Assembly: GCF_016863495.1 (NCBI RefSeq)
Contig: NZ_BOOZ01000008.1
Location: 1 to 64,000 of the forward strand
Reading direction: 5' to 3'
DNA length: 64,000 nucleotides
Origin: Micromonospora andamanensis
Lineage (GTDB): Bacteria > Actinomycetota > Actinomycetes > Mycobacteriales > Micromonosporaceae
Shown here: one piece after another, positions 12,572-22,800 of the stretch
Numbering within the stretch: position 1 is the stretch's first letter
How the letters are laid out: the number at the start of each line of letters is the position of its first letter
Made by a program: the position numbers and the translations under genes
The notes under the pieces: model-generated
The model's database searches: none
Seen by the model: only the letters and a program-made list of their open reading frames with translations
What the model was told of the DNA's origin: nothing

Positions 12572-13486
12572 ATGAACGGGGAATTTCGTGCGCAGTTCGA
12601 CGCCGACGTCGCCTTCGCCAACGGCGGCGGCCTGACCACCGCGGGGTTCCGGCTGGACATCCCCGGCGACCGGATCGACGACGCCGACCTGGCGGCCTTG
12701 TTCGTCCGACATCTCGGCCTGCTGATGGTGTCCGAGGTACGGATCACCAACAAGACGATCATCGAGGAGCCGCACAAGGGCGGTCGCGCCGTACCTGGTG
12801 CCGCAGACCGCACCGCCGGTCGGCGACTTATCGAGTTGAGTCACCCGGTCACCGACGGGATGATCACCCTGCCCGGCTGGCCGGCACCGAAGATCACCGA
12901 GTGGCTGACCCGCGAGGCGTCCCGGAAGCACTACGCCCCGGGCACCGAGTTCCACGTGGCCCGGATAGACATGATCGCCAACACCGGCACCTACCTGGAC
13001 ACGCCGGCCCACAGGTACGCCGATGGTGCCGACCTGTCCGGTTTCCCGCTGGACCGCCTCGCCGACCTGCCCGGACTCGTCGTCCGGCTGCCCGCCGGCA
13101 CCCGCGCGGTGGACCGGCTGCTGCTGGCGCCCTACGACGTCACCGGCAAGGCCGTGTTGCTGCACACCGGCTGGGACGTGCATTTCGGCACCGACGGGTA
13201 CGGCGCCCCGGAGGCGCCCCACCTGACCGGCGACGGGGCGAAGGCGCTTGTGGACGCGGGTGCCGCCCTGGTCGGCATCGACTCGATCAACATCGACGAC
13301 ATGGGTCCGGCGGCCGGCGGCGAGCGGCCCGCGCACAGCACCCTGCTGGCCGCCGGTATCCCGATCGTGGAGCACCTGACCGGGCTGGCCGCCCTCCCGC
13401 CGGACGGCTTCCGGTTCACCGCCGCCCCACCGAGGGTGGCCGGCATGGGCACCTTCCCCGTCCGCGCCTTCGCCGTCGTCGACTGA
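12572..13486 (+). CDS. Cyclase-family (kynurenine formamidase-like) hydrolase with extra N-terminal domain
   Basis: 304 residues. From about residue 88 (RRLIELSHPVTDGMITLPGW) it is a PF04199 cyclase/metal-dependent hydrolase, with the metal-binding pattern GTYLDTPAHRYADG and the downstream VGIDSINIDDM and HSTLLAAGIPIVEHL. The first ~70 residues form a separate small domain (FDADVAFANGGGLTTAGFRLDIPG to IIEEPHKGG) not present in typical family members. The substrate is unknown; amide or lactone hydrolysis is expected from the family. ATG 12572 has no clear ribosome site; GTG 12431 is an in-frame alternative that would add 47 residues. Confidence 0.75.
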   Translation: MNGEFRAQFDADVAFANGGGLTTAGFRLDIPGDRIDDADLAALFVRHLGLLMVSEVRITNKTIIEEPHKGGRAVPGAADRTAGRRLIELSHPVTDGMITLPGWPAPKITEWLTREASRKHYAPGTEFHVARIDMIANTGTYLDTPAHRYADGADLSGFPLDRLADLPGLVVRLPAGTRAVDRLLLAPYDVTGKAVLLHTGWDVHFGTDGYGAPEAPHLTGDGAKALVDAGAALVGIDSINIDDMGPAAGGERPAHSTLLAAGIPIVEHLTGLAALPPDGFRFTAAPPRVAGMGTFPVRAFAVVD

Positions 13487-13490
13487 CCGA

Positions 13491-13571
13491 CAAGATCAAC
13501 TCCGGATGCGGGATGTCGTGGCTTCCGCCAGGCGCGGAAACCGCGACATCCCGTAACCGGAGTAGATGTTG
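13491..13571. repeat. Large intergenic hairpin, palindrome family 2 copy a
   Basis: Arms of 31 bases (13491-13521 and 13541-13571) match at 26 positions and continue into an inner TTCCGC/GCGGAA stem around loop CAGGC, giving an 81-base foldback. It lies between the convergent cyclase and S66 genes and may end transcription from both. The core (GGTTACGGGATGTCGCGG on the minus strand) resembles the copy at 60129-60190. Confidence 0.8.
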
Positions 13572-13594
13572 CGCCTCGGGCCGTGGCCCGGCAG

Positions 13595-14635
13595 TCAGTA
13601 GCGGACCGAGATGCGCCGCTGGACCGCGTCCACCCGGACCGCACCGCCGTACGGGATGATCAGTTGCGGGTCGGTGTGACCGAAGTCGACGTCGAAGACC
13701 AGTACCGCGTCGGGGGCGTACTCGGCGAACGCCCGGGTGACGGCGGCGCGCTGGTCCCGGGCGTACTCCGTCTTCTCCTGCGGGGTGAGTCGGCGGCCGA
13801 ACTCCCACGCCTTGGCGCGGCCGACGAGTGCGGCGGGGAAGCCACCGAGCAGGCCACGCTCGCCGAGATTGCGCAGCATCCGGTAGACCTCGACGGCCGG
13901 CGGAAGTTCCTCCGACGTCTCCATCAGGAAGACCGAACCGGTGAGGGTGGCGGCGGGGGCGACCCGGTCGGCGGCGAGCAGCCAGTGCAGCACCTCCAGG
14001 TTGCCGCCCCAGGTCCGACCCTCGACCACCGTCGCCGGGCCCTGCCAGTGCCAACCGGTGCCGGGAAACATCACCGGCTCGTCCGCCAGGCAACCGCTGT
14101 CATTCCAGTCGTTCGGCTCGTCGCCCCACTCGGGCGCCGGGACGAGCTCGTACCAGTCGGTGCTGAACAGCGCCGCGCGCAGCGAGTCGGCGGTCAGCGG
14201 GTGCAGCGCCCCGGGGCGGCCGAGATGCACGAGCACCGACCCGCCGTGGTAGCTGACGATGCCCAGCCGGTGCAGGTGGTTGAGCACGTTCGTGTTGTCG
14301 GAGTACCCGAAGTAGGGCTTCGGGTTGGCCCGCAGCACCGCGTCGTCCAGGTGCGGCGTCACGGTGATCAGGTCGTCGCCGCCGACGGTGGCCAGCACTG
14401 CGGTGATCGTCGGGTCGGCGAAGGCGGCGGTCAGGTCCCGGGCGCGGTCGCGCGGGTCGGCCCCCATGACCCGGGTGGTCGGATACTCGACCGGTTCCAG
14501 GCCGTACTCCTCGCGCAGCCGGCGCAGCCCCAGTTCGTACACGTGCGGGAAGAGACCTGGCAGGCCGGCGGAGGGTGAGACGACCGCCACCCGGTCACCG
14601 GGGCGGGGTTTCGGCGGTTGGTGCAGCGCTGTCAT
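13595..14635 (-). CDS. S66 family peptidase (LD-carboxypeptidase / MccF-like)
   Basis: 346 residues. Serine peptidase of family S66, which includes murein tetrapeptide LD-carboxypeptidase and MccF microcin-immunity enzymes. The catalytic parts are visible: nucleophile Ser in YFGYSDNTNVLNHL, Glu in VEGRTWGGNLEVLHWLL and His in DVDFGHTDPQLIIPYG. The long middle region with GDEPNDWNDSG favours the MccF-like branch (inference), so cleavage of an acyl-sulfamoyl adenylate or similar is possible. Cytoplasmic, no signal. ATG 14635 lies 6 bases after TAGCGT, a leaderless start. Convergent with the cyclase gene and divergent from ppc. Confidence 0.88.
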   Translation of the reverse strand: MTALHQPPKPRPGDRVAVVSPSAGLPGLFPHVYELGLRRLREEYGLEPVEYPTTRVMGADPRDRARDLTAAFADPTITAVLATVGGDDLITVTPHLDDAVLRANPKPYFGYSDNTNVLNHLHRLGIVSYHGGSVLVHLGRPGALHPLTADSLRAALFSTDWYELVPAPEWGDEPNDWNDSGCLADEPVMFPGTGWHWQGPATVVEGRTWGGNLEVLHWLLAADRVAPAATLTGSVFLMETSEELPPAVEVYRMLRNLGERGLLGGFPAALVGRAKAWEFGRRLTPQEKTEYARDQRAAVTRAFAEYAPDAVLVFDVDFGHTDPQLIIPYGGAVRVDAVQRRISVRY

Positions 14636-14641
14636 GTGCCG

Positions 14642-14647
14642 ACGCTA
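14642..14647 (-). promoter_or_regulatory. Leaderless -10 element of the S66 peptidase gene
   Basis: TAGCGT on the minus strand, 6-base spacer to ATG 14635. Confidence 0.6.
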
Positions 14648-14806
14648 TCGGCGGCAGCCAGCAGTTTTCCGGTTCGACCAGGAGGGGCGACGGCACGGTT
14701 ACGCCTGCCGAAGGTCGACCTCACATCGGGTCGCCGAGGTCAACGCCCCCGGAACATGATGAACGTGACAACCTGGGGCCCCTCCTTTCCGGCGGGTTCA
14801 CGTGGA

Positions 14807-14836
14807 TACGATCGGGGGAGTCGGACAGCGCTGTCC
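14807..14836 (+). promoter_or_regulatory. ppc promoter with downstream 14-bp palindrome
   Basis: TACGAT (14807-14812) is a candidate -10. A perfect palindrome GGACAGCGCTGTCC occupies 14823-14836, about +4 to +17 from the expected transcription start and 23 bases before the ppc start codon. That is a typical place for a repressor operator. Assignment is inference. Confidence 0.45.
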
Positions 14837-14859
14837 TTCGTACTTGACGTGAGGAGCGC

Positions 14860-17649
14860 ATGGTGACCGACCAGCACGATCACGACGGCCCCGACGCCGC
14901 CCTGCGCGCCGACATCCGCAGGTTGGGCACCTTGCTCGGGCAGACCCTGGCCCGCCAGGAGGGGCGCCCGCTGCTCGACCTCGTCGAGGAGATCCGCGCC
15001 CAGGTCCGCACCGATGCCCCGGCCGCCGCCCGGCGGCTCGGCGGACTCGATGTGACCACCGGCACCAAGCTGGCCCGCGCCTTCTCAACCTACTTCCACC
15101 TGGCCAACATCACCGAACAGGTGCACCGGGCGCGCGACCTGCGCCGCCGCCGCGCCATCCAGGGCGGCTGGCTGGACCAGGCGGCCAAGATGATCGCCGA
15201 GCGCGGGGTGCCGGCCGAGGAGATCGCGTCGGTGGCCCGTCGGCTGGCGGTACGGCCGGTCTTCACCGCTCACCCGACCGAGGCGGCCCGCCGGTCGATC
15301 CTGTCGAAGCTGCGCGCGATCGCCGACGAGCTGGACGCCGAGACGGCGAACGCGATTCTCTACGGCGCCAGCGACGAAGGTCCGGCCAACCGGCGGCTGG
15401 CCGAGCTGCTCGACCTGATGTGGCAGACCGACGAGCTGCGGCTGGACCGACCGGACCCGACCGACGAGGCGCGCAACGCCATCTACTACCTGCGCGATCT
15501 GTACGCCGAGGCGGCACCGCAGGTGCTCGACGACCTCGCCGAGACGCTGCGTACGCTCGGCGTGGAGACCTCGCCGACGGCCCGGCCGCTGACCTTCGGC
15601 ACCTGGATCGGCGGTGACCGGGACGGCAACCCGTTCGTCACCCCGGCGGTGACCCGCGAGGTGCTGGCCATCCAGCACGAGCACGGCCTGACCGCCACCG
15701 AGGCGGCCATGGAGGAGCTGATCAACGAGGTGTCGGTGTCCCGGCGACTGCGCGGGGTGTCGCTCGACCTGTCCGCCAGCCTCGCCGCCGACCTCGACGC
15801 GCTGCCCGAGGTGGCACCCCGGTTCCGCCGAGTCAACGCCGAGGAGCCGTACCGGCTCAAGGCCCGCTGTGTCCGCGCCAAGCTCGCCAACACCCGGGCC
15901 CGGCTGCGCCAGGGCACCCCGCACGTACCGGGTCGGGACTACCGGGGTTCGGCCGAGCTGATCGCCGACCTGGATCTGCTGCGTGCCTCGCTGGCCCGCA
16001 ACTCCGGTCAGCTCACCGCCGTCGGCCGGCTCGCCTCGACGATCCGTACCGTCTCCGCGTTCGGCCTGCACCTGGCGACCATGGACGTGCGCGAGCACGC
16101 CGAGAAGCACCACGAGGTGCTCAGCCAGTTGTACGCGGCGGTGGGCGAGGTCGACGACTACCCGTCGCTGAGCCGGTTGGAGCGCACCAAGCTGCTCGCC
16201 GACGAGCTGGCCAGTCGCCGGCCGCTGTCGACGGCGGACACCCCGCTCAGTGAATCGGCCCGCAAGACGTTCGACGTGTTCGCCACCATTCGTGAGGCGC
16301 AGGACCGGTTCGGTTCCGAGGTGATCGAGTCGTACATCATCTCGATGACCCTCGGCGTGGACGACGTGCTCGCCGCGGTGGTGCTCGCCCGCGAGGCCGG
16401 CCTGGTCGACGTGCACAGCGGCCGGGCCCGGATCGGCATCGTGCCGCTGCTGGAGACGCCGGCCGAGCTGAACTCCGGCGGCGAGTTGCTCGACGAGCTG
16501 CTGTCGCTGCCGGCGTACCGGGCGCTGGTGGCGGCCCGGGGTGACGTGCAGGAGGTGATGCTCGGCTACTCCGACTCCAACAAGGAGGCCGGCATCACCA
16601 CCAGCCAGTGGTCCATCCACCGGGCCCAGCGCGCGCTTCGCGACGTGGCCGCCCGGCACGGGGTGCACCTGCGGCTCTTCCACGGCCGGGGCGGCACGGT
16701 CGGACGCGGCGGCGGCCCCACGCACGACGCGATCCTGGCCCAGCCGTACGGCACCCTGGACGGCGCGATCAAGGTGACCGAGCAGGGTGAGGTCATCTCC
16801 GACAAGTACACGCTGCCGGCGCTGGCCCGGGAGAACCTCGAACTGAGCGTGGCCGCCGTGCTCCAGGCGACGCTGCTGCACACCGCGCCCCGGCAACCCG
16901 CCGAGATGCTGGAACGCTGGGACGCGGCGATGGACGTGGTCTCCGAGTCGGCGTTCCGGTCGTACCGCTCGCTTGTGGAGGACCCGGACCTGCCCGCGTA
17001 CTTCTGGGCGTCCACCCCAACCGAGCTGCTCGGTGCGCTGAACATCGGCTCCCGGCCGGCGAAGCGGCCGAACACCGGTGCCGGGTTGTCCGGGTTGCGG
17101 GCCATCCCGTGGGTGTTCGGCTGGACCCAGACCCGGCAGATCGTGCCCGGCTGGTTCGGGGTCGGCTCCGGCCTGGCCGCCGCCCGGGAGGCCGGGCTGG
17201 CCGACGTGCTGGCCGAGATGCACCGCAACTGGCACTTCTTCCGCACGTTCCTGTCAAACGTGGAGATGATGCTTACCAAGACCGACCTCGGCATCGCCCG
17301 CCGGTACGTGGAGACGCTGGTACCGAAGCAGCTGCACCCGATCTTCGACAAGATCGAGCAGGAGTACGAGCTGACCCGGCGTGAGGTGCTCGCGGTCACC
17401 GACTCGCCGGAGCTGCTGGAGAATTCCCCGGTGCTGCAACGCACGCTCGCCGTGCGCGACACCTACCTGGAGCCGCTGCACCACCTCCAGGTGGCGCTGC
17501 TGCGGCAGTACCGCGACTCGGGTGCGGCCGGGCGGGCGGTGGCCACCGCGCCGGGCGGCCGACGCGCACCCAGCGACGGCACCGCCCTGGAGCGGGCCCT
17601 GCTCACCACTGTCAACGGCATCGCGGCCGGGATGCGCAACACCGGCTGA
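14860..17649 (+). CDS. ppc: Phosphoenolpyruvate carboxylase
   Basis: 929 residues, full length. It adds bicarbonate to PEP to give oxaloacetate, the anaplerotic route to the TCA cycle. Catalytic signatures are present: [13 protein letters not shown] (His region), [31 protein letters not shown] and [16 protein letters not shown]. The C-terminus ends NTG as usual for the family. ATG 14860 has GAGGAG 6 bases upstream. The gene stands alone, with its own promoter and a downstream hairpin (17704-17735), and opposes the pckG reaction encoded at 41,751-43,601. Confidence 0.98.
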   Translation: MVTDQHDHDGPDAALRADIRRLGTLLGQTLARQEGRPLLDLVEEIRAQVRTDAPAAARRLGGLDVTTGTKLARAFSTYFHLANITEQVHRARDLRRRRAIQGGWLDQAAKMIAERGVPAEEIASVARRLAVRPVFTAHPTEAARRSILSKLRAIADELDAETANAILYGASDEGPANRRLAELLDLMWQTDELRLDRPDPTDEARNAIYYLRDLYAEAAPQVLDDLAETLRTLGVETSPTARPLTFGTWIGGDRDGNPFVTPAVTREVLAIQHEHGLTATEAAMEELINEVSVSRRLRGVSLDLSASLAADLDALPEVAPRFRRVNAEEPYRLKARCVRAKLANTRARLRQGTPHVPGRDYRGSAELIADLDLLRASLARNSGQLTAVGRLASTIRTVSAFGLHLATMDVREHAEKHHEVLSQLYAAVGEVDDYPSLSRLERTKLLADELASRRPLSTADTPLSESARKTFDVFATIREAQDRFGSEVIESYIISMTLGVDDVLAAVVLAREAGLVDVHSGRARIGIVPLLETPAELNSGGELLDELLSLPAYRALVAARGDVQEVMLGYSDSNKEAGITTSQWSIHRAQRALRDVAARHGVHLRLFHGRGGTVGRGGGPTHDAILAQPYGTLDGAIKVTEQGEVISDKYTLPALARENLELSVAAVLQATLLHTAPRQPAEMLERWDAAMDVVSESAFRSYRSLVEDPDLPAYFWASTPTELLGALNIGSRPAKRPNTGAGLSGLRAIPWVFGWTQTRQIVPGWFGVGSGLAAAREAGLADVLAEMHRNWHFFRTFLSNVEMMLTKTDLGIARRYVETLVPKQLHPIFDKIEQEYELTRREVLAVTDSPELLENSPVLQRTLAVRDTYLEPLHHLQVALLRQYRDSGAAGRAVATAPGGRRAPSDGTALERALLTTVNGIAAGMRNTG

Positions 17650-17972
17650 GCCACGACTCAAGAGCCCGGTCGAACCAGCACTGGCTGCCGCAGCCGTCCC
17701 GATGTCCCGGGCCTGGTGTCTAGCAGGCCCGGGACGGCCGTGCGAAATCGATTGCCCGCCCACATCTGCCACCTGCGCTTCTACCGCACCCCGGCGAAGC
17801 ATCCGCGACGACTTTCAAGTTCCCGGCAAGACCGGACCCCAGGCCATTCGGGGCTGACAGGGAATTGACGGAAGCGTAGGCTTCAGGTCGCGTACGCGGA
17901 TCTTATCACTGTCGATCAGCAGCATGACTCACGTCGCGCATTATCGACACATCAAAAAGGAGCGGGGGATCA
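17650..17972. other. Intergenic region ppc / I36 gene
   Basis: 323 bases with no gene I can support. It holds the ppc terminator hairpin (17704-17735). The second half becomes clearly AT-richer toward 17,930-17,960 and must contain the promoter of the small secreted protein, but no unambiguous -10/-35 pair stands out. Confidence 0.5.
17704..17735 (+). terminator. Hairpin terminator of ppc
   Basis: GTCCCGGGCCTG (17704-17715), 8-base loop, exact complement at 17724-17735; 54 bases after the ppc stop. No U-tract, as is common for actinobacterial terminators. Confidence 0.65.
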
Positions 17973-18341
17973 GTGAAGAAGGTGCGGCAGATCCTGGCCA
18001 TATTAGGCCTGGCAACGATCATCTTCGTGGCAGCGCCACCCGTCGCAGCACAGGCAGCCTGGGACTGCCCCACTAGCAACATGTGCGTCTGGGACTCCAC
18101 CAACGGAACCGGAAAGCGGTGCGCCTGGCACGACAGGGATGCTGACTGGCACAACTCGCCGACCGTGTGCTCCTGGGCAAAGAACTGGCCCGTCCGCTCC
18201 GCACGCAACAATTCCAGGGTGAATGTCTACATCTTCGACACCCCCCATGTGGTCATCGGCGCAGACCCTATCCTCACCCTCAGCCCAGGTTCATCAAGGT
18301 CTCAGGTCCGCTTCTACGGCAGTTGGCACTACTTCTACTAG
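17973..18341 (+). CDS. Small secreted protein, peptidase inhibitor I36-like
   Basis: 122 residues. A Sec signal peptide (KKVRQILAILGLATIIFVAAP, cleavage about AQA-AW at residue 28) leads to a mature domain with CPTSNMCVWDSTNGTGKRCAW and a later Cys (PTVCSWAK), resembling the I36 (Streptomyces SMI-type) metallopeptidase inhibitor family. The expected role is extracellular protease inhibition or protection. GTG 17973 has AAAGGAG 9 bases upstream. Codon 11 is TTA (18003-18005), a leucine codon read by the developmentally regulated bldA tRNA in streptomycetes. Codons are AT-richer than in neighbouring genes. Flanked by hairpins on both sides, so monocistronic. Confidence 0.75.
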   Translation: MKKVRQILAILGLATIIFVAAPPVAAQAAWDCPTSNMCVWDSTNGTGKRCAWHDRDADWHNSPTVCSWAKNWPVRSARNNSRVNVYIFDTPHVVIGADPILTLSPGSSRSQVRFYGSWHYFY

Positions 18342-18374
18342 GTCCGCGGACCGGGTGACAAGCCATAAGGCATC

Positions 18375-18415
18375 CGTCAGCAGGGCCTCGGCCATCCGCC
18401 GTGGCCCTGCTGACG
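18375..18415 (+). terminator. Hairpin terminator of the I36-like gene
   Basis: CGTCAGCAGGGCC (18375-18387) pairs exactly with 18403-18415 around a 15-base loop, 34 bases after the stop codon. Confidence 0.65.
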
Positions 18416-18518
18416 CACTTCCAGTGAATTGGTCCGACAGCCCGCACCGGTCTTCTGCACGGTATGTCGCGAGCACCCGTCCGGGCGAGCGCCGCGCTTG
18501 TTTGGCAAGCTCCTGAGG

Positions 18519-19688
18519 ATGGAGCTCTCGACCCTGGCGGTTGTCGTCGTCTGTCTCGTTGCCGGCGGCGCGGTCGGCTGGTTCGCCGCCCGGTCCCGCT
18601 CGACGACCGAGATCGCCCGGCTGGACGCCACACTGCGCGCCACCCGTGAGGGAGAAGGGCGGCTGGAGCAGTCGATGCGGGCGTTGAGTTACGAGGCGAC
18701 AGCCCAGTCGCAGGAGGCGGTCGCGCGGGCGGTGGCCCCGCTGCACGAGACACTACGACGCTACGAGCAGCGGGTCGCCGACCTCGAACGGGAGCGGGTC
18801 GACGCGTACGCCGAGCTGCGTGAACAGGTCCGCGCCATGAGCACGGTCTCCGGCGAGCTGCGGACGGAGACGAAACAGCTGGTGGCGGCGTTGCGCGCGC
18901 CCCAGGTACGCGGCCGGTGGGGCGAGCACCAGTTGCGCCGCATCGTCGAGGCCGCCGGCATGCTGGAGCACTGTGACTTCGCCGAGCAGGTCACCGCCGC
19001 CACCGACCAGCAGACGGTACGCCCCGACCTGGTGGTCCGCCTGCACGGCGGCCGGAGTGTGGTGGTGGACGCCAAGGCGCCGTTCGACGCGTACCTCACC
19101 GCGATGGAGGCGCGCGACGAGCGGGGGCGGGACAGCCACCTCGACGCGCACGCGAAGCATCTCCGGGCACACGTCGACGCGTTGGCCGCCAAGTCCTACT
19201 GGTCGGCGTTCGAGTCCACTCCGGAGTTCGTGGTGCTCTTCGTACCGGCCGATCCGTTCCTGGATGTCGCCCTGCAACGCGATCCGACGCTGTTGGAACA
19301 CGCCTTCGCCCGCAACGTGGTGCTGGCCACCCCGGCCACCCTTGTCGCGTTGCTGCGTACCGTCGCCTGGTCATGGCGGCAGGAACAGCTCACCCGCAAC
19401 GCGATGGCCGTGCACACGCTGGCGCGGGAACTGTACGGACGGTTGTCGACGCTAGGTGACCACGTGGGCAAGCTCGGTGCCTCGCTGGGTGGCGCGGTCA
19501 CCGCGTACAACCGGGCGGTGGGCTCGTTGGAGGCACGGGTGCTGGTCAGCGCCCGCAAGCTGGCCGAGCTGGGTGTGTCGGATCAGGAACTGCCCACGCC
19601 GGGGCAGGTGGAGTTGGCGCCCCGGCAGCCACAAGCGCCGGAACTGCTCCCGGAATCCACTTCAGATGATCGAACTCGGTCTAACTGA
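18519..19688 (+). CDS. rmuC: DNA recombination protein RmuC
   Basis: 389 residues. RmuC family, a membrane-tethered protein with a nuclease-like core that limits DNA inversions at short inverted repeats in E. coli. Seen: N-terminal membrane span (TLAVVVVCLVAGGAVGWFAA, residues 4-23), a helical coiled region to about residue 125, then the core PQVRGRWGEHQLRRIVEAAGM, VRPDLVVRLHGGRSVVVDAKAPFDAYL (restriction-like D-x-K) and VVLFVPADPFLDVAL. ATG 18519 is chosen because a TGAGG motif is adjacent and the membrane span follows. It has its own transcription unit between two secreted-protein genes. The role in this organism is inferred. Confidence 0.9.
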   Translation: MELSTLAVVVVCLVAGGAVGWFAARSRSTTEIARLDATLRATREGEGRLEQSMRALSYEATAQSQEAVARAVAPLHETLRRYEQRVADLERERVDAYAELREQVRAMSTVSGELRTETKQLVAALRAPQVRGRWGEHQLRRIVEAAGMLEHCDFAEQVTAATDQQTVRPDLVVRLHGGRSVVVDAKAPFDAYLTAMEARDERGRDSHLDAHAKHLRAHVDALAAKSYWSAFESTPEFVVLFVPADPFLDVALQRDPTLLEHAFARNVVLATPATLVALLRTVAWSWRQEQLTRNAMAVHTLARELYGRLSTLGDHVGKLGASLGGAVTAYNRAVGSLEARVLVSARKLAELGVSDQELPTPGQVELAPRQPQAPELLPESTSDDRTRSN

Positions 19689-19850
19689 AAACGACCCCTA
19701 TCATCTTCGATGTGACAATGAGCGTCTCGCATATCACGAGATGGTCACAACGTACCTGGCGGTAGTGACATCGACGGTCGGCACCACGAAGGATTTCGCT
19801 CACGCGTGCCCTGCATCTGAGGGCGCCCTGTTCTCTGGAGGAAAGAGAAC

Positions 19851-22800
19851 GTGAGTAAACCCCGAAACCTGAGCCGGCGTACCTCCGCCGCGCTCTTCGC
19901 CTCGGTGATGGCGGCCAGCGCCGTGACCGTGGCGGGCGGTGCCGCCACCGCAAGCGCCGCTCCTGCCGGATCCGACGCCGCGCAGGCCACCCCCGCCGAA
20001 GTGTTGGACCAGCACGACGCCAAGCTGCTCGCCGAGGCGGAGGCCAAGAAGGCCCCCACCGTCACGATGATCGTCGCCACCGACAAGGGCAAGGCGAAGG
20101 ACGTCGCCGACGACCTCAACGACCTCGGCGCGGCCGTCACCGAGCGCTACGACACCATCGGATACGTGCTCGCCACGGTGCCGACCGGCAAAGCGGTGAA
20201 GGCCGCCACGCTGCCGGGCGTCGCCTCGATCGACCTGGATGAGAAGATCCAGCTGCCGGACCCGTCGCCGGAGGTAGCCCCGGGCGGCAAGAAGGCAGCC
20301 AAGCAGGGCAGCACGCTGAGCGGGCCGGGTGCCGGCACGAAGGCCGACAACCCGTACATGCCGACGAACGAGACGGGTGCGGTCAAGTTCGTCAAGCAGA
20401 ACAAGAAGTGGGACGGACGCGGCGTCACCATCGGCATCATGGACTCCGGCGTGGACCTGGAGCACCCGGCGCTGCAGAAGACCACAACCGGCGAGCGCAA
20501 GATCGTCGACTGGGTGACCGCGACCGACCCGTTCGAGGACGCCACCTGGCGGCCGATGGTCAACCAGGTGACCGGGCCGTCGTTCTCCCTGGCCGGTCGC
20601 ACCTGGACGGCACCGGCGGGCACCTACCGGTTCAGCCTGTTCAGCGAGAACACCACGAACAACAGCGAACCGGGCGGTGACGTCAACCGCGACGGGGACA
20701 ACACCGACCAGTTCGGCATCCTGTTCGACTCGGCCACCAACAACATCTGGGTCGACACCGACCAGGACGGCGACTTCACCGACGAGGCCGTGATGCGGCC
20801 GTACAAGGAGAAGTTCGACGTCGGCCACTTCGGCACCGACAACCCGGCGACTCCGGTCAAGGAGCGGATGTCGTTCGTCGTCGAGTACCGCAAGAACGTC
20901 AACACCACGCCGATCGGCGGCCCCGGCCTGGTCGACTACGTCAACATCGGCATCATCGAGAGCGCGCACGGCACGCACGTCGCCGGCATCACCGCCGCCA
21001 ACGACATGCTGGGCAACGACGCGTTCGACGGTGCCGCCCCCGGCGCCAAGATCGTTTCCTCCCGCGCCTGCTCCTGGGGCGGTGGCTGCACGGCCGCCGC
21101 ACTCACCACCGGCATGGCCGATCTGGTGATCAACCGGGGCGTCGACGTGATCAACATGTCGATCGGCGGCCTGCCCGCGCTCAACGACGGCAACAACGCC
21201 CGCGCCACCCTCTACAACAACCTGATCACCACGTACGGGGTGCAGATGTTCATCTCGGCCGGCAACTCCGGCCCGGGTGTGAACACCATCGGCGACCCGT
21301 CCGCGTCGGCGAACGTGGTGAGCGTCGCCGCCAGCGTCAGCAAGGACACCTGGCTGGCCAACTACGGCTCGGTGGTCAAGAAGAAGAACGCCCTGTTCAA
21401 CTTCTCCTCGCGCGGTCCGCGTGAGGACGGTGGCGCCAAGCCGAACATCGCCGCGCCGGGTTCGGCCATCTCCACCACCCCGGTGTGGCAGGCCGGCAGC
21501 CCCGTCGCCGAGGCCGGCTACGCGCTGCCGCCGGGCTACGGCATGTTCAACGGCACGTCGATGGCCTCCCCGCAGGCCGCCGGCGCCGCCGCGCTGCTGC
21601 TCTCGGCCGCCAAGGCGACCGACAAGGGCATCACCCCGGAGATGCTGCGCCGGGCGATCTACACCTCGGCCAAGCCGATCGCCGACACCCCCACCCAGGG
21701 GCAGGGCTACGGCATGTTCGACGTGCCGGGTGCCTGGAAGCTGCTGAAGAAGGGTGTGCAGACCCGCTCGTACACCTCCGACGCCCCGGTCTGCACGGTG
21801 CTCTCCGGCCAGTTGGCCACCCCGCACCGCGGCACCGGCGTCTACAACCGCTGCGGCTCCGCCGACGGCGGCCACAAGGTCAACCAGTCGAAGTCGTACC
21901 AGGTCAAGCTGACCCGGACCAGCGGCCCGGCCGGCAACGTCAAGCACAACGTCGGCCTGCGCGGCAACGACGGCACCTTCTCGGCGCCGAAGACCGTCAC
22001 GCTGCCGCTGAACAGCACCGTCACCCTCACGGTCACCGCCAAGCCGAAGACCGCCGGCGCGCACGGCACGATCGTGACCGTCGACGACCCGGCCACCAAC
22101 ACGATCGACTTCGAGGTCTCCGCTGTGGTGGTGGCCTCGAACGACGTCAGCAAGCCCAACTTCGCCTACTCGGCGCAGGGCTCGGTGGACCGGAACAGCA
22201 CCACGTCGTACTTCGTGACGGTTCCCCCGGGTGCCGGTGCGCTGCAGGTGAACCTCTCCGGCATCGCCACCGGTTCGCAGACCCGCTTCATCGCGTTCAA
22301 CCCGTACGGCGTTCCGGTGGAGAGCACCTCCAGCCTGACCTGCTACACCAACTTCGCCAGCGCCTGCAACGCCTTCGAGCGTGACTACCAGAACCCGATG
22401 CCGGGTGTCTGGGAGATCGAGGTCGAGTCCCGGCGTACCTCGCCGGCGCTGAACAACCCGTACCAGCTCCAGGCACGGGTGCAGGGCGTCGCTGTCGAAC
22501 CGGCCGTGGTCGAGCTGCCGTCGGTGACCACCGGCACCCCGACCCCTGTCACCTGGACGCTGAAGAACACCTTCGGTCCGGTCACGGTGACCGGTCAGGG
22601 CGGCGCACTGGCCAGCTCGCACTCGGAGCGGCCGACGATCGTCGAGTACGCGACGCAGGAGTTCACAGTGGAGGTGCCGGCGGGAGCCACCAGCTTCACC
22701 GCCCGCATCGGTAACCCGTCGAACGCCGGTGCCGACCTCGACCTGTTCGTCTACCGGGGCGGCGCACTGGTCCAGTACAACGCCGACGGCGACTCCGAGG

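Noticed and set aside
15085..17235. 716-codon minus-strand frame antisense to ppc
   Set aside because: Shadow of ppc codon bias; no recognisable domain and no start context.
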